Assembly (NCBI GenBank): GCA_029101005.1
Contig: JAQXQE010000006.1
Span: 62,001 to 126,000, forward strand
Reading direction: 5' to 3'
Origin: Bacillota bacterium
Lineage (GTDB): Bacteria; Bacillota; Clostridia; Peptostreptococcales; Anaerovoracaceae
Length of the DNA: 64,000 nucleotides
Positions within the stretch are counted from its first letter, which is position 1. Each line of letters starts with the position of its first letter. Below the pieces are notes generated by a model. It saw nothing but the letters and a program-made list of their open reading frames with translations. It ran no database searches and was not told the DNA's origin. A program made the position numbers and the translations under genes. Positions 18,631-27,039 of this stretch are shown here, in pieces.

Positions 18631-19992
18631 TTATCCGATGTAGCTCTTGAAGATTGCGATGAATACTACGATCATGAGGAGCGGGCATACTACCTTGAAG
18701 AGGATTCCCATCCAGTTTGCTACGTAGATCTTTGAATCTCCAGCTCCGATGTTAGCCTCTGACTGGAACTTCTTGAAGCCCCACTTGAAAGCAACGAAGA
18801 AGATCATCATGAGTGCTCCGAGGTTCAGGATGAGACCTGAAGCAATGAAGTCTACGAATGTGAAGATGTCATATCCGATGAGTCTTACGTTGTTGAGGAT
18901 TCCTGTACCCTGTGAGAGTGTGATAGGAATATCGAATACGAAGAGTGCTACGAGTACGATTACAAGAGCCTTCTTTCTTTCGAACTTGAACATGTCGATA
19001 GCTGTTGATGTGAGAGCCTCAACCTGTCCAACCATTGTTGTGAATCCAGCAAGTGCAACGCAGAGGAAGAAGATTGCTCCGAATACTCTACCACCTGGCA
19101 TCATGTTGAAGAGGTTAGGCAGTGTAACGAAGATCAGTGATGGACCTGCAGTTGGCTCGATGTTGAATGTGAATAGCGCTGGGATGATGATGAATCCTGA
19201 GATAAGCGCTACGATTGTATCGAGTACTGCTGCGATTGTTACGTTGCTGAAGAGGTTCTCCTGCTTGCTCAGGTAGCTTCCGTATACGAATGATACAGCC
19301 ATGCCTACTCCGATTGAGAGGAATACCTGTGAAGCTGCTGCTGAGATTACTGATGGTGAGATAGCTGAGAAATCAGGTGTGAGATACCACTTGATTCCAG
19401 GAGCCGCTCCATCCATTGTGCTTGAGAATACAGCGAGTCCAACGAGTGTTACGAAGAGGAGTGGCATGAGGATCTTACAGATCTTCTCAACACCCTCCTT
19501 GATTCCACGCTTGATTACGAAGTAAAGAAGTACGCAGAGAAGAATCTCCCAGATGAATACTGTTGGGCTTCCTGCGAAGTTGCCGAACTCTACTCCGATA
19601 GCCTCTGCATCAAGACCTGTGAGTGATCCTGAGAGAATCTTACCGAAGTATCCGAGGCACCATCCACCTACTACCATCACACAGTATGATGTAAGAAGGA
19701 AGAGAGCGATTACTCCGCACCAACCGATGAGAACCCATCCGCTGCCCTTCTTTGTGAGATTTCTCATACCTGCGATTGATGAAGCTTGGCTACTACGACC
19801 GAGTGTTGCCTCGATTGCAAATGCAGGGATACCGAGCAGAAGTACGAGAAGAAGATATACTATAAGGAATGCTCCACCACCGTTGTTACCAACCATGTAA
19901 GGGAACTTCCAGAGGTTTCCTACTCCAATGCAGAATCCTGCCATTGTGAGGATGAAACCAAGTCTGCTTCCGAAACCTTGTCTTTCGTTCAT
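18631..19992 (-). CDS. Neurotransmitter:sodium symporter (NSS) family transporter
   Basis: A 453-residue membrane protein with about 11 to 12 hydrophobic segments, related to LeuT/MhsT. The first membrane segment carries the family signature GFCIGVGNLWKFPYMVGNNGGGAFL, which forms the sodium and substrate site. It probably takes up an amino acid with sodium. I start at MNERQGFGSRLG, with GGAGG upstream; the longer track start covers the 5' leader. A second NSS gene of this window (48340) is a paralogue of the same length class. Confidence 0.92.
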   Translation of the reverse strand: MNERQGFGSRLGFILTMAGFCIGVGNLWKFPYMVGNNGGGAFLIVYLLLVLLLGIPAFAIEATLGRSSQASSIAGMRNLTKKGSGWVLIGWCGVIALFLLTSYCVMVVGGWCLGYFGKILSGSLTGLDAEAIGVEFGNFAGSPTVFIWEILLCVLLYFVIKRGIKEGVEKICKILMPLLFVTLVGLAVFSSTMDGAAPGIKWYLTPDFSAISPSVISAAASQVFLSIGVGMAVSFVYGSYLSKQENLFSNVTIAAVLDTIVALISGFIIIPALFTFNIEPTAGPSLIFVTLPNLFNMMPGGRVFGAIFFLCVALAGFTTMVGQVEALTSTAIDMFKFERKKALVIVLVALFVFDIPITLSQGTGILNNVRLIGYDIFTFVDFIASGLILNLGALMMIFFVAFKWGFKKFQSEANIGAGDSKIYVANWMGILFKVVCPLLMIVVFIAIFKSYIG

Positions 19993-20262
19993 TCTTAATT
20001 GTCCTCCAGTTATTATTTTTGACATAAAAATACAGGACAAAGGCCTGCCTCTTGACAACACCTTTATATTATAAAGGAAACACCGTTCCAAATCTACGCT
20101 TTTGTTTTTCCGTATGCACATAAATACACTTCTCCGTTTGAAAGATTGTCAAAAGAATATCTATAGATTTTTTGAATACTACAGCAGAAAAACAATACCA
20201 TTCACCTAACGTTTACTATACAATCATAATATAAGGGACTCACTTACGAAGGGAGGATATAT

Positions 20263-22530
20263 ATGAATAGAGCAATCAGATCTGTATTTGCTGTATTCCT
20301 CGCTGCTATCATGATGGTAGCATTCATTCCATATATCTCCGCTAATGGCACAGCTAATGCCGATGAAGAGAAGATAAATGTATGGGTTGGCGGAATACAA
20401 GTAACAGCAGAGAACGCAAGCGATATCGACGGCACAGGCAGTGCTTCATATGATATCGAAACTAATACGCTTACACTCGACGATTACCACTATAGCGGAC
20501 CAGGTATCAAGGTCGTATCTCCATATGAAACAGAGATCAGAGCAGCCATCGTATCATTCGGCCAGCTCAATATCGTGACAAAGGGTACTGCTGTAATAAA
20601 CCTGACAAACCCATCTGGTCTCGAAAGTGCTAATCTTGTTGCAGGAATCGCTGCACTTGACCATCATAGCGGAGTTGGAGAACTCTATTTCACTGGTGGT
20701 AAAGTAACAGCAAAGGCATCAAGCCCAGACTCGGACAGCACTGTGTGTGGAGTTTACGCCGAGACAAGAATGGGAACAGCGAGTATGACCCTCACAGCTA
20801 AGGCTGCGAACAAGGATGCCGTTGCAGATAGTATTGGAATCGTCATTGGATGCGGAAGCAAGAATGTAGATGGAGAATATGGTCTCACCACTCTCAAGTC
20901 AACAATTAATGCAAGTGGTGGCTTAGCCAGAGATGATAATGCCAACTACGAGAGTATTGGTATCCTCGCTTTTGACGATCTCTGCATAGACAACAACACC
21001 ACACTCAATGTTAATAACAGTTCCGGCGGTTCAACTATCGGAATCGAATGTGATGGTGCCGGTATTGAAATTGGTGTAGCAAGAGTCAGTGTTAACGGTG
21101 GACAGGCAACAGGCGAGTACGGAGTATCGGTAGGCATCTCTTCACAGTACATTGATATCACTGAAGATTACGCATATCTCAAGGTAGTAGGTGGTCACGC
21201 ATTTATGGGTGCTTGCCCAGAATTCACTGGCTCAGGCAATATCAATGCTCTAATCTCAGACAATTTAGATGGATCTGAAGGTGGCGATCTGTATTTCAAG
21301 GGCAACTATGCCCCTTCTTCAGCGATGTATGAATCAATCATTAACAACGCACGCTATTTCGAGATGAAGCACGGTTCTTTCGATGGATGGGATAGTGTAG
21401 ATATCCAGATAGTTGACAATGTGCGCGAATATCCATATGTAGGCAAGCCTGTATGTCCAGAAGTAATCGTGAAGATTGGCGACAAAGTACTCGTTGAAGG
21501 CGAAGACTACAGAGTGGAGTATACTAATAACAATGCACCTGGCACTGGTACTATCAGAGTCATTTCCCTCAAGTCAAGCGATAGTACCCATGTGACTTTC
21601 ACCATCTATGCATCATCAGGCCTTCCTGAGAGAATTGCCGGTGCAACTAGATACGATACAGGCCTCGAGGCTGCAAACAAGCTCCTCGAGCTCAAGGAGA
21701 CCGATGAGTTCGATAACATCATAATCGCTTACGGTGGCAACTTCCCTGATGCTCTCACAGGAAGCTACCTGGCAAAGGTTAAGAACGCTCCAATCATCCT
21801 TGTAGATAAGGCAAGAGAGAGCATGGTTGCTGAATATGCTAAGTCACACCTCAAGTATGGCGGTAAGGTATACATCCTCGGTGATACTGCAGTTGTATCA
21901 TCAAACTTCGAGAAGAGTCTCAAGGATGACGGTGTAGCTGTTAAGAGACTTGCTGGTGCTACAAGATACCAGACTAATATCAAGATTCTGAAGGCAGCTG
22001 GAGTGACTAATCAGGAACTCCTGATCTGCACAGGTAACGGATATGCAGACAGCCTCTCAGCTTCAGCTACAGGAAGACCTATCCTTCTCGTTAACAAGAC
22101 TCTCACAGCTGAGCAGAAGGCATTCCTCGCTGACCTCGATACAGACAAGTTCTATGTACTCGGAGGTTCAGACGTAGTATCAGATTCTGTAATGAATCAG
22201 GTTGCTAAGGCGCTTCCAGATGCTAGCAAGGAGAGAATCGCTGGTGCTACAAGATACCAGACATCAACTCTGATTGCCAAGAAGTTCTTCAGTAATCCAA
22301 GCAGTGTAGTTCTCGCATACGGCAAGAACTTCCCTGACGGTCTCTCAGGTGGCCCATTAGCACTCCAGCTCAATGCTCCACTCATCCTCGTTGCTAACAG
22401 CAACTTCAAGGATGCTAAGACATTATGTCAGAAAAACAAGACATCAAGAGTACTGGTACTCGGTGATAACACACTCATCAGCGACCCAGTAGCAGCTTCA
22501 ATGTTCAGAACAGATATGCCAACAGTCTAG
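20263..22530 (+). CDS. Secreted surface protein with three CWB2 cell-wall-binding repeats
   Basis: 755 residues. An N-terminal signal peptide (MNRAIRSVFAVFLAAIMMVAFIPYISA) is followed by about 300 residues of repetitive beta structure (LDDYHYSGPGIKVV, GQLNIVTKGTAVINL), typical of a carbohydrate-binding-like or beta-helix region, then a short Ig-like stretch. Three CWB2 repeats begin near residues 455, 561 and 657 at RIAGATRYDTG, RLAGATRYQTN and RIAGATRYQTS; these anchor S-layer-like proteins to wall polymers. GGGAGG precedes the ATG. It is the only plus-strand gene between serine and lysine loci on this side and is monocistronic. Confidence 0.9.
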   Translation: MNRAIRSVFAVFLAAIMMVAFIPYISANGTANADEEKINVWVGGIQVTAENASDIDGTGSASYDIETNTLTLDDYHYSGPGIKVVSPYETEIRAAIVSFGQLNIVTKGTAVINLTNPSGLESANLVAGIAALDHHSGVGELYFTGGKVTAKASSPDSDSTVCGVYAETRMGTASMTLTAKAANKDAVADSIGIVIGCGSKNVDGEYGLTTLKSTINASGGLARDDNANYESIGILAFDDLCIDNNTTLNVNNSSGGSTIGIECDGAGIEIGVARVSVNGGQATGEYGVSVGISSQYIDITEDYAYLKVVGGHAFMGACPEFTGSGNINALISDNLDGSEGGDLYFKGNYAPSSAMYESIINNARYFEMKHGSFDGWDSVDIQIVDNVREYPYVGKPVCPEVIVKIGDKVLVEGEDYRVEYTNNNAPGTGTIRVISLKSSDSTHVTFTIYASSGLPERIAGATRYDTGLEAANKLLELKETDEFDNIIIAYGGNFPDALTGSYLAKVKNAPIILVDKARESMVAEYAKSHLKYGGKVYILGDTAVVSSNFEKSLKDDGVAVKRLAGATRYQTNIKILKAAGVTNQELLICTGNGYADSLSASATGRPILLVNKTLTAEQKAFLADLDTDKFYVLGGSDVVSDSVMNQVAKALPDASKERIAGATRYQTSTLIAKKFFSNPSSVVLAYGKNFPDGLSGGPLALQLNAPLILVANSNFKDAKTLCQKNKTSRVLVLGDNTLISDPVAASMFRTDMPTV

Positions 22531-22564
22531 ACTGACGCATAGCTGCAGAACGATGAAATAAAGT

Positions 22565-22600
22565 AAAACCCATCGACACATAAGTCGATGGGTTTTCTCT
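22565..22600. terminator. Bidirectional intrinsic terminator
   Basis: A perfect 13-base stem AAAACCCATCGAC/GTCGATGGGTTTT with a six-base loop lies between two convergent genes. Confidence 0.9.
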
Positions 22601-22615
22601 TATCCCTATCTGTAA

Positions 22616-22879
22616 TTATACGAAGAGCTCGATCATGTAAGTCGCGTCTTCAATCTCCTCGAGTTCAGGATACTTCTCGATGAGCATTCTCATACCCTCG
22701 GTAAAAGCAAATTCCTCTACTCCCTCGTATACGCTCTCTACGTAGTACAGCGGTGTACCCGGCTCGAGCGCTTCGAGCTCACGAAGCTCGTAATCTGTAA
22801 CGCCTGCTGTGATCTCGAACTCAGCACTCTTCTCGGCTGTGACACATGAGATGACTGCGCGTATTACAAAGTCTGTCAT
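22616..22879 (-). CDS. Small hypothetical acidic protein, 87 residues
   Basis: No family recognised. The product MTDFVIRAVISCVTAEKSAEFEITAGVTDYELRELEAL... is acidic, without membrane segments. GGAGG before the ATG and a 20-base distance from the histidine kinase stop suggest it is the third gene of the two-component operon. Its end is marked by the bidirectional terminator. Confidence 0.7.
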   Translation of the reverse strand: MTDFVIRAVISCVTAEKSAEFEITAGVTDYELRELEALEPGTPLYYVESVYEGVEEFAFTEGMRMLIEKYPELEEIEDATYMIELFV

Positions 22880-22898
22880 TCTACTTCCTCCTTATGCG

Positions 22899-24635
22899 TT
22901 ATGCGCGCTTAAGGATAACTCTCGCCTTGAACATATCTCCATCGATATCGATCTCGAAGCGTCCGCCCATCATTCTTGTGAGGTCCTTCGCGATTGCGAG
23001 TCCGAGACCTGAACCCTCTGTAGTTCTAGATTCCTCACCTCTTGTGAATCTCTCCATCAGTTCATCTGTTGAGATGTTCAGCTGATCACGTGAGATATTC
23101 TTCGCCTCGAGCGCTACCTCATCCTCTGAATAGTCCCTAATATCGATGTAGAAGCGGCTGCCCTCAAGTGCATACTTGGAGGCATTGCCGAAGATGTTCT
23201 CGATAACTCTTGCGAGTAGTTTTCCATCCGCAACTACCATTGTATTCTCAGTACGCACATTGTCAATAACTGTGAGATTATTCTTCTTGAAACTGTCCTC
23301 CATCTCGACGAGTTCCTGGCCGAGCAGAGTTGCGAGATCTATACTTGTCAGCTCACATGGCACATTGCCGCTCGATGCCTTAGCTGCCTCGAAGAGATTA
23401 TCTGTGAGATCCTTGAGTCTTCTTGTCTTCTCCTCGATGATGTCCAGATACTCAGGAGCCTTCTCGCTGTCGAGGCCTTCCTTCTTGAGTATGTCTACAT
23501 ATGAGATCATCGATGTCAGCGGTGTTCTGAGGTCATGTGACACGTTGCTGATGAGGTCAACTTTCATGCGCTGACTCTTGAGCTCATTCTTAACTGCTGC
23601 ATCAACTGCATTTGAGATTGTGTTCACATCTGCAGCCAGCTTATCGATCTCAGTCTTAGGACCCTTCTCATCCATCTCAACAGGAATTCTGTACTTGAGA
23701 TTGCCTGACTTAACCTCTACTACACCCTTCTGAACCTCGAGGAACTTACGCGCCTTGCTTGGCACAACGATTGCGAGGATTACGATATCTGCAATAATAC
23801 CAACGAATGGAACTGCAGCTGCGAAGATTACCATAGCAATCAGAACCGCTAGGTAGAAAATCGTAAGCTTTCTGCATGCTTTCTCATCTTCATCGTGAGG
23901 TACGCTGAGTTCGCGGCTCACATTGCTTGCTCCTCTCATAATTGCTCTTACAGACTTGCCGAGAAGAGCTGTCTCAAGGAAGCGACCTGCCTTGATCTTC
24001 TTAATGAGACTTACGAAGCAGAGTACTGCAAGCTCTATGCCTACCAGAACTCCAGCGCAGCAGAGAATCAATGTAGCCACATTTGATATCCCATATACAT
24101 ATGCGTCTGGATGTATTGGTCTGAAGAAGGAGAAGATATCCATTCTTCCCATCATCTCAACGATTGGAAATACGCTGCACACTGCCATTGTTGCAGAGCA
24201 GATTCCAAGAACGAATGTAAGCTCTGTCCACATTCTGTCGAAGAAGTTGAGTTCTGGTCTTCCCAATTCGTTCTTCTTAAATGATCCGCTGAGAATACAG
24301 AGTACGATTAAGCTTATGAAGAATATCATTGCACCAAGAATCGCATATATTCCCATTCTTGTGACGAAATCGTTCTGTGCATACTCACTGCTGAACTGCA
24401 CCATATCCCACTTTGGCATTCCATTGAGGAAATGCTCCTCACTGTCGAATCCGTAGTGCTTGAAATACTTGATGTCGCACAGTGTTGATGCTCCAGCCAT
24501 AAATGCCATCGAAATACCTGTTACCAGTCCGGATAGCGGAGCGAGAATTGCAGCTATCGCATAGATGAACCTCTTCGCTGCGCTGCTGATCTTTCGCTGA
24601 TCGAGATTGTCTACTACCTGAATATTGTCTTCCAT
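22899..24635 (-). CDS. Sensor histidine kinase
   Basis: About 578 residues. Four to six hydrophobic segments occupy the first half (IAAILAPLSGLVTGISMAF, GAMIFFISLIVLCIL, TLILCCAGVLVGIELAVL, LAVLIAMVIFAAAVPFVG). The phospho-acceptor motif is NVSHDLRTPLTSMISY near residue 363, followed by an N box (VIENIFGNASKYA) and G box (EGSGLGLAIAKDL). The long membrane domain resembles VanS-like intramembrane-sensing kinases. It starts 4 to 10 bases after the response regulator. I chose the ATG over the upstream TTG because of the GGGA spacing. Confidence 0.9.
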   Translation of the reverse strand: MEDNIQVVDNLDQRKISSAAKRFIYAIAAILAPLSGLVTGISMAFMAGASTLCDIKYFKHYGFDSEEHFLNGMPKWDMVQFSSEYAQNDFVTRMGIYAILGAMIFFISLIVLCILSGSFKKNELGRPELNFFDRMWTELTFVLGICSATMAVCSVFPIVEMMGRMDIFSFFRPIHPDAYVYGISNVATLILCCAGVLVGIELAVLCFVSLIKKIKAGRFLETALLGKSVRAIMRGASNVSRELSVPHDEDEKACRKLTIFYLAVLIAMVIFAAAVPFVGIIADIVILAIVVPSKARKFLEVQKGVVEVKSGNLKYRIPVEMDEKGPKTEIDKLAADVNTISNAVDAAVKNELKSQRMKVDLISNVSHDLRTPLTSMISYVDILKKEGLDSEKAPEYLDIIEEKTRRLKDLTDNLFEAAKASSGNVPCELTSIDLATLLGQELVEMEDSFKKNNLTVIDNVRTENTMVVADGKLLARVIENIFGNASKYALEGSRFYIDIRDYSEDEVALEAKNISRDQLNISTDELMERFTRGEESRTTEGSGLGLAIAKDLTRMMGGRFEIDIDGDMFKARVILKRA

Positions 24636-24645
24636 TGCCAAATCC

Positions 24646-25356
24646 CTATCTTTTCTCTACTTTGTATCCTACACCCCATACGAGCTTGAGGTAGCGAGGA
24701 TTCTTAGGGTCTATCTCTATCTTCTCCCTGATTCGTCTGATGTGAACCGCAACTGTGTTATCCGAATTAATCGGCGGCTCGTTCCACACATGCTCGTATA
24801 TCTGCTCCATGCTGAAGACTCTTCCCGCATTCTTTGTGAGAAGCAGGAGAATTCCATACTCTGTAGGTGTGAGTGAAACAGGCTCTCCATCAATCATCAC
24901 GCTTTTCGCGCTGTCGTTGATCACCAGTCCACCGCTGCTGTAGACTCTGTCCTCAGAAGACTTAGCAGCTCCACCCAGATTGTTGTAGCGTCTGAGCTGA
25001 GACTTGACCCTTGCAATAAGTTCAAGAGGATTGAAAGGTTTGGTGACGTAATCATCTGCACCGACATTCAGTCCAGTAATCTTGTCGTAATCCTCCGACT
25101 TGGCACTAAGCATGATTACGGGAATGTTGAGTTCCTCCCTCAGCTTCATAGTTGCCTGGATTCCATCGAGATTAGGCATCATCACATCCATGATAATCAG
25201 ACTGATGTCGTTGTGACGGGCAGCCTCGAGAGCTTCGAATCCGTCAAACGCTTTAATTACGCAAAACCCTTCATTGCGGAGATATATTTCTACTGCACCG
25301 GCTATCTCCTTATCATCGTCTGCCACAAGTATTGTGTAATCACTGTTCTGTGCCAT
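24646..25356 (-). CDS. OmpR/PhoB-type response regulator
   Basis: A 236-residue regulator. The receiver domain has the acidic pocket VADDDKE, phospho-acceptor aspartate in IIMDVMMPNLDG and YVTKPFNPLEL lysine. The winged-helix DNA-binding domain follows a short linker (LTPTEYGILLLLTKNAGRVFSMEQIYEHVW, AVHIRRIREKIE). It partners with the histidine kinase immediately downstream. GGGAGAG precedes the ATG. Targets are unknown; cell-envelope stress is a common role for this pair type. Confidence 0.93.
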   Translation of the reverse strand: MAQNSDYTILVADDDKEIAGAVEIYLRNEGFCVIKAFDGFEALEAARHNDISLIIMDVMMPNLDGIQATMKLREELNIPVIMLSAKSEDYDKITGLNVGADDYVTKPFNPLELIARVKSQLRRYNNLGGAAKSSEDRVYSSGGLVINDSAKSVMIDGEPVSLTPTEYGILLLLTKNAGRVFSMEQIYEHVWNEPPINSDNTVAVHIRRIREKIEIDPKNPRYLKLVWGVGYKVEKR

Positions 25357-25445
25357 TTGTCTCTCCCTTCCAATCCTGTGAGCTCATATTACGCTCAGCA
25401 TATTACAGAATTGCAATCATATTTCTTACGAAATTCTTAACAAAT

Positions 25446-25476
25446 CCTCAAAAAGGACGACCGCCTGGCCGTCCCC
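25446..25476 (-). terminator. Intrinsic terminator of the DUF1847 gene
   Basis: On the minus strand GGACGGCC...GGTCGTCC is followed by TTTTTGAGG, a few bases after the stop codon of the DUF1847 gene. Confidence 0.75.
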
Positions 25477-25481
25477 TATCT

Positions 25482-26129
25482 CTAGAATAAATCCACCTGA
25501 TCTTCCTTCAGTCTCTTGTAATAGAAGTCCGCCTGATACAGTGCCGCTGCAGGATTGTGCGCGAGCACTCTGTCCTTCGCCACCAGTGTAGTCACAGGCG
25601 CATCAGCATGCTTGAAGAAGAGGCTGTCGTGTCCTACGCAGAGTCCCATCACAATGTTAAAATCAGTCTTCTCTTCGTTGAGAAGTTTCGCCTGAAGAAC
25701 TGGATTACATATGTTAACTCCAAGTTCGTTGCAGTTCTCGTTGCATCCCATATCGTCCTTGGTCTGTGTACCGCACTTGCATGCCACACCGTATACCTCA
25801 AAGTCGTGCGCTCTCAGAATCTGTGCCAGCTTGCGAGACTCATTAAGAAGTCCAACACAAGTAGCAATTCCGAGCTTCTTATATCCCATTCTTCTCGCGA
25901 ATACGATAATCTCCTCTACCCTGCACCATTTCATATATCCATCGTGCTCAACGGATGCTGATACCTGCGACATCTTTCTATCATCGCTTCCCTCAGCATA
26001 GCAGGCCATAGCCTCTGCAAGCACCTTCTCATTCATATTTGTTGTTAGGCAGAAGTCAGGATACTTGCCGTCCATCTTATTACAATTGCCAACTGCGCAA
26101 TCAATGCATGACATCTTCTTATCGCTCAT
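25482..26129 (-). CDS. DUF1847 cysteine-rich metal-binding protein
   Basis: 215 residues with an N-terminal cysteine cluster (CIDCAVGNCNKMDGKYPDFC) and later cysteines in CKCGTQTKDDMGCNENC, which together suggest an iron-sulfur or zinc site. The central GIATCVGLLNESRKLAQILRAHDFEVYGVACKCG and NIVMGLCVGHDSLFFKHADAPVTTLVAKDRVLAHNP are typical of DUF1847. The function is not established. It is monocistronic, bounded by terminators on both sides. Confidence 0.85.
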   Translation of the reverse strand: MSDKKMSCIDCAVGNCNKMDGKYPDFCLTTNMNEKVLAEAMACYAEGSDDRKMSQVSASVEHDGYMKWCRVEEIIVFARRMGYKKLGIATCVGLLNESRKLAQILRAHDFEVYGVACKCGTQTKDDMGCNENCNELGVNICNPVLQAKLLNEEKTDFNIVMGLCVGHDSLFFKHADAPVTTLVAKDRVLAHNPAAALYQADFYYKRLKEDQVDLF

Positions 26130-26223
26130 ATCGATTCTCCTTCGATTAATAGTTTTCGTACATTATACCACGCTTTGGCCGCGGCAGAAATAACAGGAGC
26201 GTAGCTCGAAGCTGCTCTAATAA

Positions 26224-26272
26224 CAACAAAAGAACAAGACCCGTAACTCATATGAGCTAGGGGTCTTGTTGT
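26224..26272 (-). terminator. Intrinsic terminator of the tautomerase gene
   Basis: On the minus strand the stem AACAAGACCCCTAGCTCA/TGAGTTACGGGTCTTGTT with a two-base loop region is followed by CTTTTGTTGTT, close to the tautomerase stop. Confidence 0.82.
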
Positions 26273-26286
26273 AGCTGACGTAAATC

Positions 26287-26502
26287 TTATTTGTAGAAGT
26301 CGGACTCGATCATGAGCTTGTCTCCGCTCTCGATGAGTGCATCTACTGATGACTTGAAGTCATCTGGCTCAACTTCCTTTACAGAAACTGAAAGTGCTGA
26401 AGCTGGACAGTTCTCTGCAAGTGCTGCCTGAACCTTCTCGGCCATCTCCTTGAGTGTCTCCTCATCGCGTCCCTTGTAAAGTGTAATGCTGATATGTGGC
26501 AT
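26287..26502 (-). CDS. 4-oxalocrotonate tautomerase family protein
   Basis: 71 residues, starting MPHISITLYKGRDEETLKEMAEKVQAAL. Loss of the initiator Met would expose the catalytic N-terminal proline used by this family. Length and the two-strand/one-helix pattern fit 4-OT. The family tautomerises keto-enol pairs of small acids; the substrate here is not known. GGAGG precedes the ATG. A solute-binding protein remnant lies just upstream. Confidence 0.82.
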   Translation of the reverse strand: MPHISITLYKGRDEETLKEMAEKVQAALAENCPASALSVSVKEVEPDDFKSSVDALIESGDKLMIESDFYK

Positions 26503-26568
26503 AACGAACCCTCCTTTAATAGTTACGGTAATTGATGCGTTGATTATACCACATCTGGCGATTTTTGT

Positions 26569-26730
26569 TTATGCAGACTTTACTTTCTTCCACGCTGCCG
26601 CATACATATCGATGACTTCCTGTGGCATATCTCTAAGTGCCTCACATCTTGCAAGTACTGCCTCGTCTGTAAAGATTGCTGGATCGTGTTTAGTAAAGTT
26701 TAACACGAGGTTAAGTTCTAAACTTATTAT
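26569..26730 (-). pseudogene. C-terminal remnant of a PotD-like solute-binding protein
   Basis: On the minus strand an open stretch reads NFTKHDPAIFTDEAVLARCEALRDMPQEVIDMYAAAWKKVKSA and stops at TAA. The pattern (P-x-[IL]-[FY]-x-DE-x(3)-ARCE, then a helix ending AWKKVKSA) resembles the extreme C-terminus of spermidine/putrescine-type periplasmic binding proteins. Only about 45 to 50 codons remain; upstream is an in-frame TAA and AT-rich sequence with no ribosome binding site. The family assignment is from pattern only and is tentative. Confidence 0.45.
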
Positions 26731-26794
26731 TTAGTATTATTAAACAGCCTGTTCATTGCAACTTGTTTGCCTATCACTGTCAAGTTGTGCCATC

Positions 26795-26844
26795 AAAAAA
26801 ACTCCCTCCGAGAGTCGCAACTATGTCGCAAGTCTCAGAGGGAG
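26795..26844 (-). terminator. Long intrinsic terminator after the dehydratase operon
   Basis: On the minus strand a 20-base imperfect stem, CTCCCTCTGAGACTTGCGAC with GTTGCGACTCTCGGAGGGAG, is followed by T7. It ends the three-gene 2-hydroxyacyl-CoA dehydratase operon. Confidence 0.9.
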
Positions 26845-26860
26845 ATTCTTCTTTGATATT

Positions 26861-27028
26861 CTAGATGAATGTATCCTTCTCAAGGTGGTCATACCACTTG
26901 AGCATTAATGGCTCCATTGCGGCTGTCAGCTTCATGTCGAGGTTGAAGAAGTATACTGTAAAAGTCACGCCTACGAAACCTGCGGCAGCTGCGGCTGAAC
27001 CGATCAGAATTTTCTTGCACTTGCCCAT
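26861..27028 (-). CDS. Small single-pass membrane protein, 55 residues
   Basis: The product MGKCKKILIGSAAAAAGFVGVTFTVYFFNLDMKLTAAMEPLMLKWYDHLEKDTFI has one hydrophobic segment near residues 7 to 29 and a charged C-terminal tail. I start at MGKCKK because AGGAGG lies 6 bases upstream and overlaps the end of the dehydratase gene; the track start is earlier. Small proteins with the FNLDMKL element are common in Clostridia but I know no function. Coupling to the dehydratase suggests a membrane or assembly role, which is inference. Confidence 0.72.
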   Translation of the reverse strand: MGKCKKILIGSAAAAAGFVGVTFTVYFFNLDMKLTAAMEPLMLKWYDHLEKDTFI

Positions 27029-27039
27029 TGTCTTCCTCC

